Below, one piece after another: positions 1 to 9,406 of a stretch of 64,000 nt of DNA. The notes below the pieces were generated by a model that worked only from the letters and a program-made list of their open reading frames with translations, was not told the DNA's origin and did no database searches. The stretch's first letter is position 1. Every line of letters begins with the position of its first letter. Position numbers and translations under genes: made by a program. The DNA is from PXAP01 sp964421595 (GTDB taxonomy: Bacteria; Bacteroidota; Bacteroidia; Bacteroidales; PUMT01). The DNA is taken from NCBI GenBank assembly GCA_964421595.1, contig CAYQXY010000023.1, positions 19,768 to 83,767 on the forward strand, written 5' to 3'.

Positions 1-2506
1 GTGTGCCTTGTCCCCTTGCAACTTCAAGATACATGATATCTTTTTTGATCTCCATTCCCGAGCCGGTTTCATAGAATCCTGCCCCCTGAATGATACCATT
101 AAAGAACCTCAGTCCGCTGCTGAGCCTACCGTTAAGCGAAGTTTCCGGTTTTATTGAAATTGATGATATGTCATCAGGTTCAAGTGTGCGATGATGTACT
201 GTGCCTGCAAAATGATTTCCTCTGGATGCTTCTGTCCTGAATCCTGCAGAAATTTCCCTTGCGAAAGACGATTTAATTAATTTGTTTCCTGATGGAAGTT
301 TATCTTCTCTTTCGCTGTAGGAGGTAAAAACATGGATTTTTGATGTATCAGGATTCCGGAGGTAAATTTCCCACTGATTGAAGGCCGAACTCACGGGGGA
401 GAGTGTCCTGAAGGCTGTTTTCTCAATTTTGTTTTGTTCGCCTTCAAGCCGGAACCCCAGGATTATAAGCCACAGTGATCTGCTTATATCTGCAGAGTGT
501 TTTAAAAAGTCTGTTTCAATTATACTGCTTGCCGAATTCATATAGCTGAGCATAATTTTGCTGTCAAATCCGGCGATGCCGCTACCAGCTTCAACAACAT
601 TCCGCAGGCCGTTATAATTGCCGTTGAGTTTCATAAATTCACCCCTGTATTTTATATAATCTGCAATACTCCTGTTATAGGCTCCGTGCCAGGTGAACCG
701 CTGTTCATCTCCCTGGTGTGAGATCTCTTCCAGGTTCCAGTCTCTTGCATGTTCAACTGCCCTGTACCGGCCTGTAGTGGTAAACTGGTTGCCTGAGAAT
801 TCATAATTCATTCCACCACCTATAGTTTGACCATCATCACCCAGAGGGGTCATATTGTCAATACCGAACCTTAACGCAAGGCCCTTGTTGTCATTATTAT
901 CAAGTTCTGAAAATGTATTCAGATCGGAATTACTTACAGCGAGTTCAAAAAACACATCTGTGCGTGCCGATAATGCAGTGATTCCACCCAGGCTAACTAC
1001 TTGTTGCTTTTTTGGGGTAACCAGCAAAGTTACCGGCTCATGGCTTCCTGAAGGAATTCCGTTTACCGGTGCTGTCCACCTGAATACACGGCCGTTTGCA
1101 GAAGTGTGGCGGAGAACATAATTACCCATATTCTCTCCAACATATGAAAAGCCCGGCCTGAAATGTGCGATCTCCGGATCGACTGAGTATTGGTAAATAC
1201 TATAGACAGTCCCGTCAATAATGGTGTCGGTTCTGGCATAAAGCACAAAATCGTTGCTGAATTCAACGCTGTCGGCCTTATGAACCCAGGCAAGGTGCAG
1301 GCTGTCACCTGTGTCAGCAAGTACCTGCTTTTCATCGTCATTCAGATCCTGCCTGAGTGGCTGATTTTTTGCATCATGTTCAGAGAAGATATTTATAAAA
1401 TAGCTGCCCTTTTCAGAATTAAGCTCGGTGGTGTTGGATAGCATGAATCTTGCATAATTCCGGTCAGAGTATTCAAACTCAACAGAAATCCTCCTGTCTT
1501 TTGTAATGGGCATTACAGAAGTAAAAGTAATTTCTGCAAGATTATAATCTATTACATAATCATTATCTACCCCTCTTGTCAGAAGCCTCCCGTCAATAAA
1601 GACCCTTTCTGATCCTGCAAGGATTATAATAAAAAGTTCGTTATTTGCTCCTCGTAATTTGTATGGACCCTGATTACCCTCAATACCCCTGAAACTGTCT
1701 CTATGGTACTGGCCTTTTGAAATCGCTGCTCCCGTCTTGTTCACTATATTGTTGAATGGTCCGCTTTCCGGTTCGGTCACAGCCGTGAACTGCACTCCCT
1801 GGGCCTTTTTATCAAGAGGCAAAAACCTTCCGTGGTTCTCCTGAACCTCGAAATCACCAACTGTAAGACTCAAATTGTCATTATAGAGCTGAATGAAAAT
1901 TTTGTCAAACTCACTTATTTGCTGTGAATACCCTTCAGGCTGAAGGGGAATGTTCTGATCGGAAATGCTGGCTATAATATTTATATTATCATCCAGCTTC
2001 CCTGATAACTGCAAATTAAGATTTGAGTTCACTATCACATCCTGATTATTTCCAAAACTAATACCTCTGGAAATACTCCCGCTTCGGATAAGGGTTTCTT
2101 CATCCCAGAGATTCCTGCTAACGGGGACATAGGAATAGCGGCCGGGTTCCCTGTCCTGTATGCTCTGGCCAGGAATAATAAGGCTTTGATCCTTCCTCGC
2201 CAACTGAAGTCCGGGATCTGAAGTAAACACCCTGTATTTGATCTTAAGCTCTCCGGCATCGTTGTTAAGGTCAGGTGATAAGTAAAGCATTGACTTCACT
2301 GGATCGAAATTGTAGAGTGAATCTGAAATTTCATTTCCACTTATGTCAAAAAGCTGAAAGGTTCCGGGAACAACAGCCAGGGTGTCGATTAATACCGGAT
2401 CGGTTCCGATGTTTATTAATCTCTCCCTTAATCCGGAAAGGTCCTGTGTATAAAGGCCTGCAGGAATGATAAGCAGCAGAATTATATTTAATAGGGTTCT
2501 TTTCAA
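1..2506 (-). CDS. Large secreted/surface protein, N-terminal 835 codons, runs off left edge
   Basis: The minus strand is open without a stop from position 2506 to the left edge, so the C terminus is outside the window. The only start near the upstream in-frame stop (TGA, three codons before) is a TTG at 2506-2504. It gives an N terminus MKRTLLNIILLLIIPAGLYTQ-like, a convincing signal peptide ending near residue 20. The body is rich in alternating hydrophobic/polar stretches with many Asn, Asp and Tyr. It includes a segment (roughly residues 300-330) of the form 'hFIDGxxLTRGVDxDYxIDYxxxEITF', a strand pattern common in large Bacteroidota outer-membrane and surface proteins. I do not recognise a named family. 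An outer-membrane barrel or cell-surface role is inferred from the signal peptide and composition only. There are no catalytic motifs that I can see. Confidence 0.85.
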   Translation of the reverse strand, partial: MKRTLLNIILLLIIPAGLYTQDLSGLRERLINIGTDPVLIDTLAVVPGTFQLFDISGNEISDSLYNFDPVKSMLYLSPDLNNDAGELKIKYRVFTSDPGLQLARKDQSLIIPGQSIQDREPGRYSYVPVSRNLWDEETLIRSGSISRGISFGNNQDVIVNSNLNLQLSGKLDDNINIIASISDQNIPLQPEGYSQQISEFDKIFIQLYNDNLSLTVGDFEVQENHGRFLPLDKKAQGVQFTAVTEPESGPFNNIVNKTGAAISKGQYHRDSFRGIEGNQGPYKLRGANNELFIIILAGSERVFIDGRLLTRGVDNDYVIDYNLAEITFTSVMPITKDRRISVEFEYSDRNYARFMLSNTTELNSEKGSYFINIFSEHDAKNQPLRQDLNDDEKQVLADTGDSLHLAWVHKADSVEFSNDFVLYARTDTIIDGTVYSIYQYSVDPEIAHFRPGFSYVGENMGNYVLRHTSANGRVFRWTAPVNGIPSGSHEPVTLLVTPKKQQVVSLGGITALSARTDVFFELAVSNSDLNTFSELDNNDNKGLALRFGIDNMTPLGDDGQTIGGGMNYEFSGNQFTTTGRYRAVEHARDWNLEEISHQGDEQRFTWHGAYNRSIADYIKYRGEFMKLNGNYNGLRNVVEAGSGIAGFDSKIMLSYMNSASSIIETDFLKHSADISRSLWLIILGFRLEGEQNKIEKTAFRTLSPVSSAFNQWEIYLRNPDTSKIHVFTSYSEREDKLPSGNKLIKSSFAREISAGFRTEASRGNHFAGTVHHRTLEPDDISSISIKPETSLNGRLSSGLRFFNGIIQGAGFYETGSGMEIKKDIMYLEVARGQGT

Positions 2507-2867
2507 TTCAGGTCAATCGACAAGTTGTTTACCATGAGCAATTGAGTAAAGATATAATGATTCTGTTTTTATTCTTCTGTAACTGAAAACCTTTAGGAAG
2601 TTTCTCAGAGAATGAAGGATCATAAAGATTTGATACAGGACAATGTGGTTTCTTTGATCACTTTTTTATAAATAGTGAAAAATAATAATTGCGCGGAGGA
2701 ATAGGATTCTCCCTTTTACTGACACCCTGGCTTATTCCGCCGGTATATTAAATTGTAGTTGATAGAACGAAAATAATAACAATTCGGTACATCTTATTTG
2801 CCAGGCTGTTTTGAATTATTGCCATAGTAAAACTACCTTTGGGGCAAAATCAACGAATTCCTTCCTG
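2507..2867. other. Intergenic region between divergent genes
   Basis: This 361-bp AT-rich spacer lies between the divergent surface-protein gene and the Kdo transferase gene and must carry both promoters. I see no convincing hairpin, repeat or conserved promoter pair. An upstream in-frame TTG at 2811 could extend the Kdo transferase, but that extension (19 residues) does not look like the family. Confidence 0.5.
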
Positions 2868-4106
2868 ATGTCATTTATTTATAACTGTGCAATTACACTT
2901 TACAGCTTTTTAATCTTCTTAATGTCGCCCTTTAAAGAAAAGGCAAGGTTATGGAAAGAGGGTAGAAAAGGTTTTTTCAGGAAGTACCGTGATTTTAACA
3001 AAAAGGACCGGACAATCATCTGGATTCATTGTGCCTCACTGGGCGAATTTGAACAGGGCAGACCTGTCATTGAGGAGATAAAGAAAAGAGATGAAACAAT
3101 CTTTATCCTGCTTACCTTTTTCTCTCCATCAGGTTTTGAAATAAGGAAAGATTACCCGCTTGCCGACCTTGTTTGCTATCTCCCTGCCGATTCCCCCTCA
3201 AATACCCGCAGGTTTATTGAATTATTCAAACCTGACATGGCTGTTTTTGTAAAATATGAGTTCTGGTACAACTACCTTTCATGTCTTAAGAAAAACAATA
3301 TCCCCCTGTTTCTGATCTCAGCCAATTTTCGTCCTGATCAGATATTTTTCAGGTGGTACGGAAGCTGGTTTACCCGGTTACTGAAGTACTTCACTCATAT
3401 TTTTGTTCAAAGTGATATTTCTCTCAGCCTCCTGAAATCTGTAGGGGTTAATAATGCGACGGTAGCGGGCGATACCCGTTTTGACCGGGTGTATGATATT
3501 GCTCAAAACAGTGGCGAAAACCAGATAGCCAGGGCCTTCAGTTCCGGTAATTATACAATTGTTGCCGGAAGCACATGGCCTGCAGACCATGATTTGCTTA
3601 TCAGATTTGTAAATGAAACGCGGCATGATATAAAACTGATAATAGCCCCTCACGAAATACATGAAAAAGAGATTGAAACTTTGGCCGCCAGGTTCAGTAA
3701 AGAAGTCATTAGATATTCACATTCATCTGCATCTGCATCTGATCCGGCCCCGGCCGAAATATTGATAATTGATAATATAGGCATTCTGTCATCAATCTAC
3801 CCATATGGTAAGATCGCATACATTGGCGGAGGCTTTGGAAAGAATATTCATAACATTCTGGAAGCCTGCACACATGGCATGCCGGTTATTTTTGGGCCGA
3901 AATACAGTAGCTTCCTGGAGGCGAGGGAACTTGTTGACCTTGGGGGTGCTTTTCCTGTTGAATCCTATGACAGCCTGAAAAAAAAGGCTGAAGAGCTGAT
4001 AGAAGATAAATCCCTTCTCAGGAAGGCGGGAATGATTGCCGGAAACTATGTGAAATCGAGAATAGGAGCTACAAGGTTTATTGTTGATAAGATCTTAATA
4101 TCTTAA
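2868..4106 (+). CDS. waaA: 3-deoxy-D-manno-octulosonic acid transferase (Kdo transferase)
   Basis: Transfers Kdo from CMP-Kdo to lipid A precursor at the inner membrane, a core step of lipopolysaccharide synthesis (GT30 family). The protein begins MSFIYNCAITLYSF, a short hydrophobic anchor, then 'SPFKEKARLWKEGRKG', the usual start of family members. Next comes 'HCASLGEFEQGRPV', which holds the conserved catalytic glutamate region. The C-terminal half has the GT-B donor site with 'YIGGGFGKNIHNILEA' and 'GMPVIFGPKY', both diagnostic for KdtA. I chose ATG 2868 (413 aa) over the TTG at 2811 because it fits the normal family N terminus. It is a single-gene unit. The next gene starts 322 bp downstream. 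Confidence 0.95.
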   Translation: MSFIYNCAITLYSFLIFLMSPFKEKARLWKEGRKGFFRKYRDFNKKDRTIIWIHCASLGEFEQGRPVIEEIKKRDETIFILLTFFSPSGFEIRKDYPLADLVCYLPADSPSNTRRFIELFKPDMAVFVKYEFWYNYLSCLKKNNIPLFLISANFRPDQIFFRWYGSWFTRLLKYFTHIFVQSDISLSLLKSVGVNNATVAGDTRFDRVYDIAQNSGENQIARAFSSGNYTIVAGSTWPADHDLLIRFVNETRHDIKLIIAPHEIHEKEIETLAARFSKEVIRYSHSSASASDPAPAEILIIDNIGILSSIYPYGKIAYIGGGFGKNIHNILEACTHGMPVIFGPKYSSFLEARELVDLGGAFPVESYDSLKKKAEELIEDKSLLRKAGMIAGNYVKSRIGATRFIVDKILIS

Positions 4107-4428
4107 ATTGAGGCTGTGTTGCGGTTAATAAAAAAGGCAATAAATTTGCTGAAAATTAACTTTTGTTTAGTTTACCGGCAATTACGATACAATTGTTAAG
4201 TCAATATTTTCCAATTAATACAGGCCTTAAAACAATAAAAACCAATTATATAGGGTGGTCGGTATTTCTGGACTTTTAATGTTCTCGAAGGAAATAGATT
4301 TAAATTGCCTTTTAGTAATTAACGATAATTTAATATGTTTTATCTCAGAATTGTTTTTGCAGTGTTTAATTTTGCTTCACATTTATTGTACAAATATAAT
4401 TAACCATAATTAATTTTAAATTTGATTT
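4107..4428. other. Intergenic region upstream of the TonB receptor
   Basis: This 322-bp AT-rich spacer should hold the promoter of the receptor gene. A TAAATTTG sequence at 4417-4424 resembles the Bacteroidota -7 element, but it lies only 4 bases before the ATG and has no good -33 partner. I do not call a promoter. No hairpin or repeat was seen. Confidence 0.4.
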
Positions 4429-7400
4429 ATGAACCTTATTAAAAAACTGGCTATAATGCTTGCCTTTGCGGGTATTTCAATAGCCTCCTTTTCACAGGGT
4501 GTTACTACCGGATCGATGAATGGCAGGGTAGCAGATTCAGGTGGAGAACCCCTTCCCGGAGCTACCGTTATTGCAGTTCATACACCTTCAGGAACCAGTT
4601 ACGGGACTGCCACGTCAATTGACGGCAGGTACAACATACCCGGTATGAGGGTAGGCGGGCCTTATCAGGTTACAGTATCTTTTGTAGGCTATGAAACCTG
4701 GGAAGTTGATGATATTCTTGTGAACCTTGGTACTGCCTCACAGGTCAATGCTGTACTTTCAGATACAGGTATAGAGCTGGATGAGATAATGATCGTACGA
4801 AGAGCCGGGTCAGCCGGACAGAATACCGGATCAAGCACCCGGATCTCCTCAGATGATATCGCATCTATGCCTGCAGTGAACAGAAGTATGTTTGACTTTT
4901 TAAGGCTTACACCTCAGTCTGGCGGATTTGGGGGCGGCATCTCTTTTGCGGGAACCAACAACCGCTACAATGCCATTTATATTGACGGAGCTGTAAATAA
5001 TGATGTATTTGGCCTGGCCAGCTCAGGAACCAACGGAGGCCAAACAGGTATATCTCCATTTTCACCTGATATAATTGATCAGTTACAGGTAGTGATCTCA
5101 CCATACGATGTCACACTCGGCGGTTTTGCAGGTGGTGGCGTTAATGCTGTAACAAAATCCGGAACAAACACTCTTGAGGCTACTGCCTATACCTATTTCC
5201 GGAATCAAAACTTTGTTGGTAAGACCAATGGTGTACTTGCTGACAGGTTAGGCCTGGATGAGAGAGAAAGAGTTGATGATTTTAATGAGAACATTTATGG
5301 GATGTCTTTTGGTGGGCCCATCATTTCTGATAAGATGTTCATTTTTACCAATATCGAAATGCAGAGGGATGAAACTCCCAGGCCCTTCGACATAACAGAA
5401 TACACCTCGGTGGAGGGCAGGGTGTCAAGAAACGATCTGGAGAACCTGAGAAATCATATGATCAGCAATTACGATTATGATCCGGGTAGTTTCGGAAGTA
5501 CGGCACAAAATCTGGATGGGTTAAAAATATTTGCCAAGATCGACTACAATATATCCGATGAACATCGTTTAACTTTAAGGCACCAATTCACAAAAGCAGA
5601 ACAGTTCAACAGATTTTCCGGCAATAGAAATACAGTAAACTTCTCCAATAATGGTATTTATTTCCCCAGCATAACAAATTCATCTGCAGTGGAGTTAAAC
5701 TCAAGGTTTGGAACAGGTTACTCCAACAACCTGATTATTGGCTACACCAGGGTTAGGGATGATCGTAGTCCGCTAGGGAAAAACTTCCCCTATATTTACA
5801 TTGACGATGAGAATAGCGGCAGGATAAGAATGGGTTCTGAGGAATTTTCCACAGCAAATCAGCTGGATCAGGATATCTTCTCTATAACCAACAATTTCCA
5901 TATTTACAGGGGTGATCATAAAATTACTTTGGGAACACACAATGAGTTCTACAGTATATACAATTTGTTTATCAGGCAAAACTTTGGTGTTTATACATTC
6001 GGCAGCCTGAGTGATTTTCTTAATAACGAACCTGCATCCCGCTACACCAGAACTTACTCGCTGGTAGATAATATTACCGGAGGCGGATCTGCGGCAGCTT
6101 CTGATTTTAGTGCTATGCAATTTGGTATCTATGCTCAGGATGAATGGACAATTAGCCGTCAGTTTACTCTTACTGCAGGTCTGAGGTTGGACTTGCCAAT
6201 TATAACCAGCGACCCTGAGGAAGACATTTATTTCAATCAAACAGCACTTCCGCAAATGAAGGCGGCTTATGAAATTGCTGAAGGTGCACAGGCAGGGAAA
6301 GCCCCTGACGGCCAGATTATGCTGTCACCAAGACTGGGTTTTACCTATGATATTTCAGGAAATGGCCTGAGTACATTACGTGGTGGTGTGGGTATTTTCA
6401 CCAGCAGAATTCCTTTTGTTTGGCCAGGAGCCATGTTCAACAACAATGGGCTGACTCTGGGAGAGGTGGGGAACCGTGATATTGCCGGAGATGTATACTT
6501 CAATCCGCAATGGGATAATCAGCCTACCAATCCAAATTTCTCGGTTCCTTCCGGCCAGATGGATTTGTTTGTAGATGACTTTAAGTACCCACAGGTGTTT
6601 CGTGGTAATTTGGGATTAGACTTCAGACTCCCGGGTGACATTGATGTTACTGTTGAGGGGTTATACACAAAAACACTGAACAATATACTATACACTAATA
6701 TCAATTCCGATCCTACTGTTGATTTTACGTGGACAGGTGGTCCTGATAACAGGAAAGTATTTGTCAATTCCAATATAGATGATACTTACTCGGCTGTTTA
6801 CCTTGCATCAAATACTTCTGATGGTTATACGTATAACTTATCTACATCACTTGCAAAAAATTTCGGTTTTGGTCTGAGAGCAGTACTTGCTTATTCATAT
6901 GGTGATGCCTATGCACTCAGCGAAGGTACTTCATCTCAGAACTCTTCTCAGTGGAGAGGCCAGGGAAATATTAATGGACGAAACAACCCTGTATACGGAC
7001 GTTCTGACTTTGCAGTAGGACACAGGGTGCTGTCCTCTATCTCCTATGGTTACAACTGGACCGCCGACGGTAATAACAAAACCACGGTATCTCTGTTTGT
7101 AAATGGTCAGTCAGGCACTCCCTACTCTTATGTTATTTCCGGCTCAAATGCACGCAATCTGAACCGTGAAAGAGGGAGTACAAGTATTAACAGAAGTTTG
7201 GCTTATATACCCGCAGGTGCATCGGATATTAATCTGATAGACTATGTAGCAGGAGGTAATACTGTTACTGCTGCCCAGCAATGGCAAAATCTGAATAATG
7301 TCATTGAGGATGATAAATACCTGAGCGAAAACAGGGGTCAGTATGCAGACAAGAATGGCGCATGGTCTCCTTTTGCTGCCATATTTGATGTTGCAGTTCG

Positions 7401-7683
7401 TCAGGATTTTGGGCTTAACATAGGTGGTCAGAGACACAGATTCCAGGTATCACTTGATATAGCTAACTTTGGAAACATGCTCAATAGTGACTGGGGTACC
7501 CAGTATTCTATTCCTGGTGATTTCAACAACTACTATTTGTATCAGTTTGAGGGATATGAAACTGACGGTACAACTCCTCAATTTACTTTCAGGGATGACA
7601 GGGTTGGTTTGGAAAGATTCAATATTCAGGGACTTTCTTCCCGCTGGTCTATGCTTTTCGGGGTAAGATACCTGTTTAACTAG
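4429..7683 (+). CDS. Oar-like TonB-dependent receptor with carboxypeptidase-D regulatory domain
   Basis: Outer-membrane beta-barrel receptor of 1084 aa, probably for uptake or surface functions energised by TonB. It has a signal peptide (about residues 1-22, ending FSQ). A carboxypeptidase regulatory-like beta-sandwich follows at about 27-115, with 'GRVADSGGEPLPGATVIA' and 'SIDGRYNIPGM'. A plug region comes next ('SPYDVTLGGFAGGGVNAVTKSG', about 223-245), then a long barrel ending 'MLFGVRYLFN' with the C-terminal aromatic typical of barrel proteins. Length and domain order match the Oar subgroup rather than SusC receptors, and no SusD gene follows. The substrate cannot be deduced. The gene is monocistronic and is closed by a strong hairpin terminator about 80 bp downstream. 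Confidence 0.93.
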   Translation: MNLIKKLAIMLAFAGISIASFSQGVTTGSMNGRVADSGGEPLPGATVIAVHTPSGTSYGTATSIDGRYNIPGMRVGGPYQVTVSFVGYETWEVDDILVNLGTASQVNAVLSDTGIELDEIMIVRRAGSAGQNTGSSTRISSDDIASMPAVNRSMFDFLRLTPQSGGFGGGISFAGTNNRYNAIYIDGAVNNDVFGLASSGTNGGQTGISPFSPDIIDQLQVVISPYDVTLGGFAGGGVNAVTKSGTNTLEATAYTYFRNQNFVGKTNGVLADRLGLDERERVDDFNENIYGMSFGGPIISDKMFIFTNIEMQRDETPRPFDITEYTSVEGRVSRNDLENLRNHMISNYDYDPGSFGSTAQNLDGLKIFAKIDYNISDEHRLTLRHQFTKAEQFNRFSGNRNTVNFSNNGIYFPSITNSSAVELNSRFGTGYSNNLIIGYTRVRDDRSPLGKNFPYIYIDDENSGRIRMGSEEFSTANQLDQDIFSITNNFHIYRGDHKITLGTHNEFYSIYNLFIRQNFGVYTFGSLSDFLNNEPASRYTRTYSLVDNITGGGSAAASDFSAMQFGIYAQDEWTISRQFTLTAGLRLDLPIITSDPEEDIYFNQTALPQMKAAYEIAEGAQAGKAPDGQIMLSPRLGFTYDISGNGLSTLRGGVGIFTSRIPFVWPGAMFNNNGLTLGEVGNRDIAGDVYFNPQWDNQPTNPNFSVPSGQMDLFVDDFKYPQVFRGNLGLDFRLPGDIDVTVEGLYTKTLNNILYTNINSDPTVDFTWTGGPDNRKVFVNSNIDDTYSAVYLASNTSDGYTYNLSTSLAKNFGFGLRAVLAYSYGDAYALSEGTSSQNSSQWRGQGNINGRNNPVYGRSDFAVGHRVLSSISYGYNWTADGNNKTTVSLFVNGQSGTPYSYVISGSNARNLNRERGSTSINRSLAYIPAGASDINLIDYVAGGNTVTAAQQWQNLNNVIEDDKYLSENRGQYADKNGAWSPFAAIFDVAVRQDFGLNIGGQRHRFQVSLDIANFGNMLNSDWGTQYSIPGDFNNYYLYQFEGYETDGTTPQFTFRDDRVGLERFNIQGLSSRWSMLFGVRYLFN

Positions 7684-7764
7684 AAACCGGTTTGTAAAAT
7701 TTGCCCATGGAAAGCTGGATTGTATCCCTTCCCGGGGAGATCCGGAAAATGTTTAATAAAGAAG

Positions 7765-7790
7765 AAGCGCCCGGTTAAAAGGCGCTTTTT
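7765..7790 (+). terminator. Rho-independent terminator after the TonB receptor
   Basis: Stem AAGCGCC / GGCGCTT (7 bp, 9-nt loop) followed by a T run. It sits 82 bp after the receptor stop codon. Confidence 0.85.
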
Positions 7791-7817
7791 CCATTTGGTG
7801 CTCAGCGTATGATAAAT

Positions 7818-7965
7818 AACCTGGTGGTGCAAGTCATCTATAGGGGTCATAGTTGCCAATCATTAGCTATGGGCAAGGGTGTCCATCGCGAGGTGGAATC
7901 TGAAGGAAACCCGCAACAAAATCGTGCCTCGGACAATACTAAGCTTATCTGGCACTTATCAGGAC
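7818..7965 (+). pseudogene. Remnant of a group II intron (5' RNA domain only)
   Basis: The stretch from CCTGGTGGTGCAAGTC (about 7820) through 'GGGCAAGGGTGTCCATCGCG' and 'AGGTGGAATCTGAAGGAA' (7871-7908) closely resembles the domain I RNA that precedes the reverse-transcriptase ORF in bacterial group II introns. No reverse transcriptase, domain V or domain VI follows. The nucleotide pyrophosphatase gene starts only about 40 bp later. I therefore read it as a decayed 5' fragment about 150 bp long. The call rests on remembered similarity to intron consensus and its limits are approximate. Confidence 0.65.
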
Positions 7966-8001
7966 TTTTAACAATGTAAATGAACTTTAATACGATCTGA
8001 A

Positions 8002-9201
8002 ATGAGAATGTATTTTCTATTCATATTTCTAGGCTGTCTTTTAATTTCATGCAATGACCGTAACGAGAATGAGAATTACCTGGTTATTCTTTCTATGGAT
8101 GGTTTTCGCTGGGATTTCCCTGATATGGCTGATACTCCCAATCTCGATTCTATTGCAAAGGCAGGAGTAAAGGCTGAAGCTATCCGTTCAGCTTTTCCTT
8201 CAAAGACTTTTCCGAACCATTATACTATGGCTACGGGTCTGTTTCCTGATAATCATGGGATTGTGAACAATAGTTTTTATGACCCTGAAACCGGTACGGT
8301 CTTCTCCATGAATCACAACCCTACCCGATTTAATCCTTACTATTACGGTGGAGAGCCTGTCTGGGTGACAGCTGAAAAGCAGGATGTCAGGACAGCCTCC
8401 CTTTTCTGGGTCGGAAGTGAAATACCCATAAAGGGGGTAAGACCCTCAATATGGAAGTATTATGAACATGGTTTTCCAGTGGAGCAACGTATAGATACTG
8501 TTTTAGCCTGGCTGGAGCTACCCGTGAATGAGCGCCCCCGCCTTATTATGTGGTACATACATGAGCCTGATGTAACCGGTCATTACCAGGGACCTGAAAG
8601 TGCAGAAAATATGGCTGTTGTTTCAAGGCTGGACAGCCTTGTGGGAGTGTTCAGCCGCAAAGTCAGGGAGCTCGAATATTCAGACAGGATAAACCTCATC
8701 TTTACTTCCGATCACGGTATGGGTTCAACATCTCAGGAAATGACAGTTACTCTCTCCGACCATGTTCCTGAAGAATGGGTTGAACATGTTCTTGGAGGCA
8801 ACCCGGTATATAATATCAGGGCGAAACATGGGTATATTGATTCGGTATATAACAGGATAAAAAAAATTGAAAATATTTCAGTGTGGAGACGTGGTGAAGT
8901 CCCTGCCGAATTGAATTACGGGAACAATCCAAGGACCCTTGACCTGATAGTAGCTGCCGACAGTTCCTGGTCAGTTAACTGGTCGGAAGCCAATGTTTAT
9001 AAAGGCACTCATGGTTATGATATAAGACAGCGCGATATGCAGGCAATCTTCTATGCTGGTGGACCGGCATTTCGGAAGGGCCATGTTCACCCTGTATTTG
9101 ACAATGTAGACCTTTACCCTCTTATTACTCATATATTGGGGATCATTCCTGAAAAAACTGATGGAGATATCAAAAAAACCCGGGATATGCTGGTAGAATG
9201 A
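8002..9201 (+). CDS. Alkaline phosphatase superfamily lipoprotein, nucleotide pyrophosphatase/phosphodiesterase (NPP) type
   Basis: Predicted periplasmic or surface phosphodiesterase acting on nucleotides or phospholipid-type esters. It starts with a lipoprotein signal, lipobox LISC with Cys17. The NPP active site is visible: Asp33 in 'ILSMDGFRWD' and the nucleophile Thr69 in 'FPSKTFPNHYTMATG'. The remaining metal ligands lie in 'HEPDVTGHYQGP', 'TSDHGM' and 'GTHGYD'. The length (399 aa) is normal for the bacterial single-domain NPP family. The gene stands alone, just after the intron remnant, and is followed by a 205-bp spacer. The physiological substrate is unknown. Confidence 0.92.
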   Translation: MRMYFLFIFLGCLLISCNDRNENENYLVILSMDGFRWDFPDMADTPNLDSIAKAGVKAEAIRSAFPSKTFPNHYTMATGLFPDNHGIVNNSFYDPETGTVFSMNHNPTRFNPYYYGGEPVWVTAEKQDVRTASLFWVGSEIPIKGVRPSIWKYYEHGFPVEQRIDTVLAWLELPVNERPRLIMWYIHEPDVTGHYQGPESAENMAVVSRLDSLVGVFSRKVRELEYSDRINLIFTSDHGMGSTSQEMTVTLSDHVPEEWVEHVLGGNPVYNIRAKHGYIDSVYNRIKKIENISVWRRGEVPAELNYGNNPRTLDLIVAADSSWSVNWSEANVYKGTHGYDIRQRDMQAIFYAGGPAFRKGHVHPVFDNVDLYPLITHILGIIPEKTDGDIKKTRDMLVE

Positions 9202-9406
9202 TAAGTGGTGTTTTTTGATACTGAAGTTATTTGAAAAGATAAAACTTTTCACGCTCATAATCAGCAACAAACCTTTCAAGTTAATAACCTTCCTGAAATG
9301 TTGATAACTACGAAGTTTATTGTGGTGACAAAACAAGCATCATTATTTAATTTTATAGATTATACAATCTACTTTATTTTTTTGTTAAATTACTAATTCT
9401 CAGCAT

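Noticed and set aside
9202..9406. Possible cobalamin riboswitch before nrdJ
   Set aside because: No B12-box-like sequence or long leader seen; the spacer is only 205 bp and AT rich.
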